Shown here: positions 56,399 through 64,000 of the stretch, one piece after another
How positions within the stretch are numbered: the first letter of the stretch is position 1
Layout of the letters: the number at the start of each line of letters is the position of its first letter
Assembly (NCBI RefSeq): GCF_016865485.1
Contig: NZ_AP024452.1
Coordinates: 4,362,501 to 4,426,500 of the forward strand
Source of the DNA: Luteitalea sp. TBR-22
GTDB lineage: Bacteria; Acidobacteriota; Vicinamibacteria; Vicinamibacterales; Vicinamibacteraceae
Direction: 5' to 3'
DNA: 64,000 bases
Program-made: the position numbers and the translations under genes
The notes under the pieces: model-generated
What the model was told of the DNA's origin: nothing
The model's database searches: none
The model's input: the letters and a program-made list of their open reading frames with translations, nothing else

Positions 56399-57432
56399 GG
56401 GACGGGCCCGGCCGGCGTCGCCGGCACGCTGGGGGCACCGACGGTCCCGGCCGGTCCCACCGGTGCCGCCTGGGTCTGGGGTGGCGCCACGGTGGGCGAC
56501 GCCCCGCCGCTGGCCTCACCGCGCCCCTCTCGGGCCCCGGCGCCGGGCGCGTTGGACGCGGGCGCCGTGCCGGCATCGGGACGGGCCGGCTGCGGCCCGG
56601 TGACCAGCAACACCGTGTCCAGCGAGGAGAAGTCCACCGACGGCCGGATAGCGATCAGGCGGTACAGGCCCGACCCGCGCTCGGCACGCTCGACCCGCCC
56701 CAGCACGAAGCCGCGGGGATAGATGCCGTCCAGGCCCGACGTCATGACCAGGTCGCCCGGCGTGACGTCGGCCAGGTTGGACACGTACTCCATCCGCAGC
56801 GGCAGGTCGGTGTCGGCGCTGGCGCCGACCACGACGCCACCGGCGCCGTTGCGCTCGATCACGCCGCCGGCGCCCGCGTTGCGGTCGATGATCAGCTGCA
56901 CCTTGGCGGCATGCGCCGCCGGTTCGTCGATCACCCGTCCGACGACGCCGAGCGGCGAGAGCACCGCCATGTCGCGCCGGACGCCGTCGGAGGCGCCCTT
57001 GTCGATGGTCACGGTGCGGAATGCCGCGGCGGGGTCGGCCGCGATCACCCGCGCCGCCATCGTCGCGGGCAGCTCGGTGCGCTGCAGCTGCAGCAGGCGC
57101 TCGAGCTGCTCGGTGCGACGGGCCTGGGCAGTGGCGTGCTGCAGCTGGACACCGAGCCGATCGAGCTGCAGCTGCAGGGCGTCGGCGCGGGCGCGGTGCC
57201 CGCGCAGCGCCACGTAGTTCCCCCAGGCGCCGGTGATCCCCTGCGTCACCCACGACGTCAGCGCCTGCACCCGCGACAGGGCGCCGAACATCGTCGTCTC
57301 GAGCACGCTGGCGCCCGTCTGCGAGCTCACCTGCGCCGAGATCAGCAACAGGTGCCCGAGCAGCGCCGCCACCAGCAGGTAGCCGGTGCGCTTCTGGAAC
57401 TCGAGGACGGGACCGCGGTCGTTGGTCAGCAC
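56395..57432 (-). CDS. mreC: Rod-shape-determining protein MreC
   Basis: A 345-residue bitopic protein. A single helix (TGYLLVAALLGHLLLISAQV) is followed by a coiled coil (RADALQLQLDRLGVQLQHAT) and the beta-barrel repeats: AARVIAADPAAAFRTVTIDK, then GVVGRVIDEPAAHAAKVQL, FVLGRVERAERGSGLY. The final ~70 residues are Pro/Ala/Gly-rich and probably disordered, longer than usual. MreC links MreB filaments to PBP2. The mreB-mreC gap holds an inverted heptamer element. Confidence 0.94.
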   Translation of the reverse strand: MLTNDRGPVLEFQKRTGYLLVAALLGHLLLISAQVSSQTGASVLETTMFGALSRVQALTSWVTQGITGAWGNYVALRGHRARADALQLQLDRLGVQLQHATAQARRTEQLERLLQLQRTELPATMAARVIAADPAAAFRTVTIDKGASDGVRRDMAVLSPLGVVGRVIDEPAAHAAKVQLIIDRNAGAGGVIERNGAGGVVVGASADTDLPLRMEYVSNLADVTPGDLVMTSGLDGIYPRGFVLGRVERAERGSGLYRLIAIRPSVDFSSLDTVLLVTGPQPARPDAGTAPASNAPGAGAREGRGEASGGASPTVAPPQTQAAPVGPAGTVGAPSVPATPAGPVP

Positions 57433-57445
57433 GACTGCACAGGGA

Positions 57446-57476
57446 CGGGAGTCGGGAGTCGGGAGTCGGGAGTCGG
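57446..57476. repeat. GGGAGTC heptamer array between mreB and mreC
   Basis: Four copies of GGGAGTC, starting 14 bp from the mreC start. It faces an inverted array at 57523-57563 across an ~45-bp core, so this gap repeats the design seen at 17515-17653. Confidence 0.88.
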
Positions 57477-57522
57477 CATACGGGATGCGTCAGGTGCACC
57501 GGGACAGAGCCCGCTGCACGCC

Positions 57523-57563
57523 GCCCTTCGGCGACTCCCGATTCCCGCTTCCCGATTCCCGAG
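57523..57563. repeat. Inverted GGGAGTC heptamer array
   Basis: Contains GCCCTTCGGCGACTCCC, the exact inverse of the 17-base string at 21839-21855, followed by GATTCCC, GCTTCCC, GATTCCC. It ends 8 bp before the mreB stop codon. Confidence 0.85.
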
Positions 57564-57571
57564 GTCTGTCA

Positions 57572-58593
<1,022 letters not shown>

Positions 58594-58597
<4 letters not shown>

Positions 58598-59691
58598 TCG
58601 GTGGTACTCCTCTTGGGACGGCCGGCTGCAGCAGCCGGCCCTGTCATCGTGTCGGGCCGTGCTGCCCTGCCGAGCAGCACGGCCCTGATGCCGTTGCGGC
58701 CGTGACGCTTGACCCAGTACATCGCCTCGTCGGCGGTCCTGATCAGGTCGGCGGCCGTGAATGTCGGGCGCCTCAGGGTGGCCACGCCGACCGAGACGGT
58801 CAGGCGCAGGTCCAGCCCGTGGGCGGCCAGGAACTTCTCCGCGGCGACGCGCTGCTGGATGCGGCGGGCGACGCCACCAGCGTCGCGGGCGCCGGTGTCG
58901 GGCAGCACCACCACGAACTCGTCGCCGCCGTAACGCACGGCGGTATCGGTCTGGCGGACGCAGGCCCGCAGCAGGTGCCCCACGTCCACGAGCGCTCGGC
59001 TGCCCATCAGGTGGCCATGGCGATCGTTGACCCGCTTGAAGGCGTCGAGATCCAGGAACACCAGCGACAGCGGGCGCCTCGTGCGCGCCAACCGCGAGAG
59101 TTCGCGCTCGACCGTCTGCTGCAGGTGCCGGGCGTTGTACAGGCCCGTCAAATCGTCGATGGCCGCCAGTTCCCGCAGGCGGTCGAGTTGGCGCACGCGC
59201 GCCAGCGCCAGCCCGACGGGTCCGAGCACGTCCTCCTCGAGCATCGTCGCCACGGTGCCCACGTCGGGCGGGCGGGGCGCCGGCGCGTCGTCAATCCCGA
59301 CGATCACTCCTGCCACTTCTTCTCGGCCGCGGACGACCCACGCGACAGCCGCCGCGTCGGGCCCGGTGCCGAGCGCGGCCCGGATGGACCCGGCGCTCCA
59401 GTGGCCGTCGGGGGTCTTCAGGGCGGCGTCGGCGATGGCCAGGGCGGCCTGTCCCGGGCGACGGCGAGGAGCCGGACCTGCCACCAGCTCGAGCCCATGG
59501 CGCCCCGGAACGACGATGGCCCAGGCCTGCAGCGGCAGCCATTCCGACACCCTGTCGACGACAAACCGTGCAAGAGCTGGCGCCGTTTCGGGCTGCTGAA
59601 GCGCCAGCCACCAGGCGTGCAGGGCCTCGCGGGACGCGAGCGCACGACGTGCGGCGCGGGGCAGGCGAGGCAGACCAAGGGCCAGGTTCAC
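58594..59691 (-). CDS. GAF-like/GGDEF diguanylate cyclase
   Basis: A 365-residue cytoplasmic cyclase. The N-terminal ~180 residues have no membrane helix and look like a GAF-type sensor domain (WLPLQAWAIVVPGRHGLELV). The GGDEF domain follows: LTGLYNARHLQQTVERELSR, LVFLDLDAFKRVNDRHGHLM, then the active site RYGGDEFVVVLP. The product-inhibition site RxxD is present as RQTD, five residues before GGDEF, so feedback control by c-di-GMP is expected. It heads the mre operon with a four-base overlap to mreB, linking c-di-GMP to cell shape. A PilZ protein at 17 kb could be one receiver. Confidence 0.92.
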
Positions 59692-59782
59692 GGGGTCGAT
59701 ACTCGGGGCGTCTGGAGGGGCAGGCGGGTGTCTCGAAAGATCACGAACCGGCCACCATCATAGCCTTGCACATCCAGTGCCG

Positions 59783-59788
59783 TATAAT
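59783..59788 (+). promoter_or_regulatory. Consensus -10 box TATAAT for the foldase gene
   Basis: GTGCCG-TATAAT-GGCGG, 48 bp before the start codon. As at 47142, it follows a GTGC-G word and lacks an obvious -35 at 17 bp. Confidence 0.6.
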
Positions 59789-59835
59789 GGCGGGTCTTTG
59801 TGCTGACGTCGGTCAGCCCCCCGGAGAACGACTGT

Positions 59836-61761
59836 ATGACCATGCTCGACCGGATGCGTCGCCACCAGGGGTGGCTCAAGTGGAGCCTCGGACTCGTGGT
59901 GCTCACATTCGTGTTCTTCTACGTGCCCGATTTCCTGGGCACCCGGAACAGTGGCGCCACGGGAACCCCGGGTGACGCGGTGGCCACCGTCCAGGGGCGT
60001 CCCATCACCGTGGCCGACTTCACGCGGGCGTACAACGCGCAGATGGCGCAGTTCCGCAACGCGTACGGCGGCAACATGAGCACCGCGATGCTGCGGCAGC
60101 TCGGCCTCGACCGCCAGGTGCTGCAGCAGATGATCGACCAGGAGGCCGTGCTGGCCGAAGCGACGCGCCTGGGCATCACCGCGAGCGACGCCGAGGTCCG
60201 CGAGCGGATCATGAGCATCCCGGCCTTCCAGGAGAACGGGCAGTTCATCGGCGAGCAGCGCTACCGCCAGTTGCTGCGCCTGCAACGGCCGCCGATCACG
60301 GCCGCGCAGTTCGAGGACGAGATTCGCAACAGCGTCATCCTCGACAAGATGCGCGCGACGCTGACCGAGTGGATCACCGTCTCGGACGCCGATGCCGACG
60401 CCGAGTACAAGCGCCGCACCGAGAAGGTGACGCTGGAGCTGGTGTCATTCCCCACGGTCTCGTTCCTCGACCAGGTGCAGGTGACCGACGCCGACGTGAG
60501 CGCCTGGTTCGACAAGAACAAGGAGACCTACCGGATCGGCGAGCGCCGGAAGGTGAAGTACCTGCTGCTCGACGTGCAGGCGATTCGCCAGAACATCACC
60601 GTGCCCGAGCAGGACATCCAGCGCGCGTACCGCCAGAACATCGACCAGTACACGCAGACCGAGCAGGTCCGCGCCAGCCACATCCTGCTGAGCACGGAAG
60701 GCAAGGACGAGGCCGCAGTCAAGGCGAAGGCCGAGGACCTGCTGAAGCAGCTCAAGGGCGGCGCCGACTTCGCGACGCTGGCCAAGGCGAACTCGAACGA
60801 CCCGGCCAGCGCCTCCAAGGGCGGCGACCTCGACTACTTCGGCAAGGGCCGCATGGTGCCCGAGTTCGAGGCCGTGGCGTTCACGCTGCCGGTCGGCCAG
60901 TTGAGCGAACTGGTCCGGACCCAGTACGGGTTCCACATCATCAAGGTGATTGACAGGAAGGCCGCCGAGGTGCAGCCGCTCGACGCGGTGCGGCCGCAGA
61001 TCACCGAGCAGCTCAAGTTCGAACGCGCCCAGACGCGCGTGCAGGACCTCGCCACGGCCATCGCGGCCGAGGTCAAGACGCCAGCGGACCTCGACAAGGC
61101 GGCCCGCACGCGTGGTCTGAAGGTGCAGGAATCGCCGCTGTTCACGCGCACCGAGCCGATCCCCGGGCTCGGCGCCTCGCCCGAGGTGTCGGAGGCCGCG
61201 TTCGCGCTCGAGCAGGGCAAGGTGAGCGGGCCGCTGCGCACCGGTACCGGCGTGGCGTTCCTGACGGTGACCGGCAGCGAGGCCGCCCGCGTGCCGGCGC
61301 TGTCGGAGGTCAAGGACCGCGCGACCAACGACCTGAAGCGCAAGAAGGCGCAGGATCTGGCCAAGGCCAAGGCGCAGGCCACCGCGACCGCGCTGAAGGC
61401 GGCAGCCGATTTCGGCGCCGCGGCGAAGGCGGCGGGCCTCACGGTGCGCAACGCCGACGGCATCGTGCGCGGCGCGGCGATTCCCGAGGTGGGACCGAGC
61501 CCGGCGGTCGACCAGGTGGCCTTCTCGGCCCCCGTGGGCAGCGTGAGCGACCCGATTCCGACGCCCAACGGCGCGGTGGTGGTGAAGGTGGTGAGCCGGG
61601 CCGACGTGCCGGCCGCCGACCTGGCCAAGAACCGCGACGCGATCCGGCGTGAGCTCGCCTCGCAGAAGCGGGCGCAGTTCTTCGCCAGCTACATGACCAA
61701 GGCCAAGCAGGGCATGGGCATCAACATCGACCAGGCCGTGCTGCAGCGCTTGACCACGTAG
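59836..61761 (+). CDS. PpiD-like periplasmic peptidyl-prolyl isomerase/chaperone
   Basis: A 641-residue inner-membrane-anchored foldase. One helix (SLGLVVLTFVFFYVPDFLG, ~residues 17-35) is followed by a SurA_N-like chaperone region (MAQFRNAYGGNMSTAMLRQL, LDRQVLQQMIDQEAVLAEA) and a parvulin domain near residues 275-375, with VRASHILLST, FATLAKANSNDPASASKGGD, YFGKGRMVPEFEAVAF and YGFHIIKV. A second, diverged parvulin-like half follows. It should assist folding of exported proteins leaving Sec. The start, MTMLDRMRRHQG at 59836, has CCGGAGAAC upstream. A strong terminator ends the unit. Confidence 0.92.
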   Translation: MTMLDRMRRHQGWLKWSLGLVVLTFVFFYVPDFLGTRNSGATGTPGDAVATVQGRPITVADFTRAYNAQMAQFRNAYGGNMSTAMLRQLGLDRQVLQQMIDQEAVLAEATRLGITASDAEVRERIMSIPAFQENGQFIGEQRYRQLLRLQRPPITAAQFEDEIRNSVILDKMRATLTEWITVSDADADAEYKRRTEKVTLELVSFPTVSFLDQVQVTDADVSAWFDKNKETYRIGERRKVKYLLLDVQAIRQNITVPEQDIQRAYRQNIDQYTQTEQVRASHILLSTEGKDEAAVKAKAEDLLKQLKGGADFATLAKANSNDPASASKGGDLDYFGKGRMVPEFEAVAFTLPVGQLSELVRTQYGFHIIKVIDRKAAEVQPLDAVRPQITEQLKFERAQTRVQDLATAIAAEVKTPADLDKAARTRGLKVQESPLFTRTEPIPGLGASPEVSEAAFALEQGKVSGPLRTGTGVAFLTVTGSEAARVPALSEVKDRATNDLKRKKAQDLAKAKAQATATALKAAADFGAAAKAAGLTVRNADGIVRGAAIPEVGPSPAVDQVAFSAPVGSVSDPIPTPNGAVVVKVVSRADVPAADLAKNRDAIRRELASQKRAQFFASYMTKAKQGMGINIDQAVLQRLTT

Positions 61762-61798
61762 GGAGCGCGGATCGGGATTCGCGCAACGCGGATCGGAA

Positions 61799-61838
61799 AA
61801 GGGGCGGGAGCCTGACGGCTCACCGCCCCCTTTTTTTG
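61799..61838 (+). terminator. Rho-independent terminator of the foldase gene
   Basis: GGGGCGG-GAGCC-TGAC-GGCTC-A-CCGCCCC with one bulged A, then C and seven Ts. Confidence 0.92.
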
Positions 61839-61923
61839 TACGGCGTCCGGGGAACGCCTTCGGACCGTCGACCTGGCCCGTTACTGTCGATCTCGGATGC
61901 CCAACCCGATCCGCGATCCCCGA

Positions 61924-63666
61924 TTACCGCACGAACACCCACGGCAACAGCGCGAGCGCCTCGCCGCGGCGGAGCATCTTCAGCGGGCGGCGCACGGCGG
62001 CGAGGGTCTCGCGGTCCTGCTGGCTCAGGAGCGCCTCGCCCAGGCTGGCGCGCATCGACTGGGTGCCGCCCAGCGTCGCCGACAGCGCCTCGATCACCGA
62101 CGGACGCGGCGGGTAGGTCACCAATTGCACGGCGACGTCCTTGCCGATGCCGGCGCGCTGCTGCGCGATGGCGATGGCCCGCGGCAGCCCCCCGAGTTCG
62201 TCGACCAGCCCGCGCTCCCGCGCCTGCCGCCCGGTCCACACGCGGCCCTGCGCGATTGCGTCGATCTTCTCGGGCGTCGAGGAGCGGGACTCGGCGACCT
62301 TCTCCACGAACTGGTCGTAGAAGGCCTGCATCTGCTCCTCGACCTTGACCCGTTCCTCGGGGGTGAACGGGCGGGCGCCCGAGTACATCTCGGCGTACTT
62401 GCCCTCGCTCACCGATTCGATGTTCATCCCCAGCTTGTTGTACGTGCCGCCGACGACGAACTTGCCCGAGAAGATGCCGATCGAGCCGGTGAGCGTGCCC
62501 GGTTGGGCGACGATCACGTGTCCGGGCATCGCGATGTAGTACCCCCCCGAGGCTGCCAGGTCCGACATCGAGACGACCAGCGGCTTGCGGGCCCGCAACA
62601 GCATCAGCTCGCGCCAGATCACGTCGGAGGCCACCGTCGACCCGCCAGGGCTGTCGATCCGCAGGACCGCCGCCTTGATGCTGTCGTCGTTGCGCACCTC
62701 GCGGATGTATTCGGTGAGCTTGTCGGAGCCGACCTCGGTCCCCGTCGCCCCCGTGCCGCCCGCCCCCGTCACGATCGTGCCCACCGCATACAGGACGGCC
62801 ACCTTGGGCGCCGTCAGCGCGGCGCGCGTCGCGGGCATCACGGTGAGGTACTGCTCCAGCGGCAGTTCCTTGAAGCGATCGCCGAGGCCGCTGGTCTTGC
62901 CGATCTCGTCGAAGTACGCCACGTCGTCGACAAGCCCGTGCGAGAGCGCGGCCTCGGGCAGCATCGGGCCCTCGTCGATCAGCGTGCGCACCTCGTCGAC
63001 GGTCTTCTTGCGGGCGCTGGCGACGACCCCGATCAACTGCTCGAAGGCGTCATGGTTGAGCGACTCGGTCATCTCGCGGTGCGCCGGCGTGAAGCCCTTC
63101 TCCGTGAAGGTGTTGACCGCGGTCTTGTAATCGCCGATGTGCAGCAGGTCGGGCTTGGCCCCGACCATGTCGAAGGTGCCGCGGAGGAAGACCTGGTAGC
63201 TCGCCAGGCCCGTGAGGTTGAGCTGCCCCGGCGGCACCAGGACGACGCGGGTGGCCGCCGACGCCAGCACGTACTCGCGGTCCCCCGCCGACTCGAGGAA
63301 CGCCACGAGCGGCTTGCCGGAGGAGCGGAAATCGACCAGGGCGTCGCGCAGTTCCTGCACCTTGCCCCAGAGGGCCGGGGCGTCGATCGGCCTGAGCAGC
63401 ACGCCGGTGACCCGCGGGTCGGTCTTGGCCGCGCGCAGGGCGTCGGTGATGCTCCGGACCGTCACTGGCTCGTGCATCAGCGCGTCGAACGGATTGGTCG
63501 AAATCTCGTCGAGGTCGCCCTGTATCTTCAGCACCAGGACGCCCTTGTCGGGCACCCCCGGGGGCCGGCTGAACGCGACCCAGGAGAACGCCACCAGCGC
63601 GGCCGACAGGAGCACGGCACACACCAGCAGGAAGACCACCACCCAGATGCCTCGTCGCACAGCCAC
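61924..63666 (-). CDS. sppA: Signal peptide peptidase SppA (67-kDa type)
   Basis: A 580-residue membrane-bound Ser/Lys protease of the S49 family, degrading cleaved signal peptides. One N-terminal helix (GIWVVVFLLVCAVLLSAALV) anchors it. The first half has the general-base Lys in IGDYKTAVNTFTEKGFTPAH, and the second half has the Ser nucleophile in DLAASGGYYIAMPG, with IDSPGGS and GTLTGSIGIF nearby, as in the double-domain enzyme of Gram-negatives. The start is taken at GTG 63666 (CGAGGA upstream; gives MAVRRGIWVVV); ATG 63750 would add 28 residues and also has a plausible site. Confidence 0.93.
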   Translation of the reverse strand: MAVRRGIWVVVFLLVCAVLLSAALVAFSWVAFSRPPGVPDKGVLVLKIQGDLDEISTNPFDALMHEPVTVRSITDALRAAKTDPRVTGVLLRPIDAPALWGKVQELRDALVDFRSSGKPLVAFLESAGDREYVLASAATRVVLVPPGQLNLTGLASYQVFLRGTFDMVGAKPDLLHIGDYKTAVNTFTEKGFTPAHREMTESLNHDAFEQLIGVVASARKKTVDEVRTLIDEGPMLPEAALSHGLVDDVAYFDEIGKTSGLGDRFKELPLEQYLTVMPATRAALTAPKVAVLYAVGTIVTGAGGTGATGTEVGSDKLTEYIREVRNDDSIKAAVLRIDSPGGSTVASDVIWRELMLLRARKPLVVSMSDLAASGGYYIAMPGHVIVAQPGTLTGSIGIFSGKFVVGGTYNKLGMNIESVSEGKYAEMYSGARPFTPEERVKVEEQMQAFYDQFVEKVAESRSSTPEKIDAIAQGRVWTGRQARERGLVDELGGLPRAIAIAQQRAGIGKDVAVQLVTYPPRPSVIEALSATLGGTQSMRASLGEALLSQQDRETLAAVRRPLKMLRRGEALALLPWVFVR

Positions 63667-63785
63667 GCGTCGTTCCTCGCCGGAAAGCGGCGCCCACCAC
63701 GAAGGCGCCTGATGTCTCGGGGTCCCTGGCAAGGAGCATAGCACCCGCATTTCGCTTCCCTCTTCCGCTGCGACGCGAGGTGCGT

Positions 63786-63817
63786 TATACTCCGGCGTCT
63801 GTGACCGGCCCGGTCAC
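63786..63817 (+). promoter_or_regulatory. tRNA-Leu promoter -10 region and leader hairpin
   Basis: GTGCGT-TATACT, then the hairpin GTGACCG-GCC-CGGTCAC (63801-63817) in the short leader before the tRNA. The -10 context matches those at 47142 and 59783. Confidence 0.5.
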
Positions 63818-63826
63818 ACGCCCCTT

Positions 63827-63913
63827 GCGGAAGTGGCGGAATTGGCAGACGCGCAGGTCTCAGGAACCTGTCGGGGCAACTCGGTGAGGGTTCAAGTCCC
63901 TCCTTCCGCACCA
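63827..63913 (+). tRNA. tRNA-Leu (anticodon CAG)
   Basis: An 87-nt gene including encoded CCA. The acceptor stem GCGGAAG/CTTCCGC encloses a D arm, an anticodon stem CAGGT/ACCTG with the 7-nt loop CTCAGGA (anticodon CAG at 63861-63863), a long variable arm typical of leucine tRNAs, and the T arm GAGGGTTCAAGTCCCTC. It reads CUG, the most used leucine codon in this GC-rich genome. Confidence 0.97.
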
Positions 63914-63934
63914 ACACCACAGCAGTAGCGAGTC

Positions 63935-63958
63935 AAGGTGCCCACCGGCACCTTTTTT
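63935..63958 (+). terminator. Terminator after tRNA-Leu
   Basis: AAGGTGCC-CACC-GGCACCTT with TTTTTT overlapping the 3' side. The final 42 bp of the window show nothing else. Confidence 0.85.
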
Positions 63959-64000
63959 CGTCTTGTTTCCTTACAGCGATTTGCAAAGGCTGACACGGCG

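Overview
This is 64 kb of a very GC-rich, densely coded chromosome. The mix of genes suggests an Acidobacteriota genome, most likely of the Vicinamibacteria (Luteitalea-like) group. The pointers are an Oar-like TonB receptor with a carboxypeptidase-regulatory N-terminus, PQQ-propeller/cytochrome c modules, a MoxR/VWA pair, PafA-type phosphatase, M28 and S8 secreted peptidases, ECF sigma/anti-sigma/DUF4097, and many small intergenic repeats. The taxonomy is an inference from gene content; no rRNA is present. I see no phage, plasmid, CRISPR array or intact IS element.

Layout. 0-6 kb: end of a membrane protein, a glycerophosphodiesterase, a MoxR AAA+/VWA pair, a LON-domain protein, folE and a TatT-like lipoprotein/TPR gene. 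6.2-11.8 kb: an ArsR repressor and a divergent type I secretion operon (ABC with degenerate ATPase, HlyD, TolC), with palindromic operators between them. 12-15.2 kb: a large TonB-dependent receptor. 15.5-20.8 kb: aldehyde dehydrogenase, PilZ protein, M28 peptidase, gamma-glutamylcyclotransferase-like protein and a membrane-anchored unknown. 20.9-25.2 kb: a double ABC-2 exporter operon interrupted by an oppositely oriented four-helix-bundle gene. 25.3-31.5 kb: HD protein, APC permease, Nudix hydrolase, lone receiver protein, cytochrome c-PQQ dehydrogenase and a mutarotase-like secreted protein. 31.5-36.4 kb: a salvage run (thymidine phosphorylase, purine nucleoside phosphorylase, cytidine deaminase, MtnA, TsaD). 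36.4-44.5 kb: amidohydrolase, Gfo/Idh/MocA oxidoreductase, PafA-like phosphatase, subtilase, beta-barrel protein and alkyltransferase-like protein. 44.6-47.7 kb: ECF sigma/anti-sigma/DUF4097 operon and a small secreted protein. 47.7-50.7 kb: a three-gene periplasmic oxidation cluster (diheme cytochrome, PQQ propeller, cytochrome-HhH). 50.8-59.7 kb: the cell-shape operon GGDEF-mreB-mreC-mreD-PBP2-rodA-rng. 59.8-64 kb: PpiD-like foldase, SppA and tRNA-Leu(CAG).

The most unusual content is not in the genes. At least a dozen intergenic gaps hold short arrays of different sequence but one shared period, 7 bp: GGGAGTC, GCACCGG, AAACGTC, GGGCTCA, CATGAGT, GTCCCTC and AAGGCCG classes. Some are paired as inverted arrays around ~80-500 bp cores, and several abut stop codons exactly. 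In two places an AAGGCCG/ATGACGA array seems to supply the ribosome-binding site and a six-codon ORF coupled to the next gene. Two other small repeat families accompany them: a 64-69 bp element with GGTAGGGC/GCCCTACC ends, and 18-20 bp CGTCGNCC-NN-GGNCGACG palindromes.
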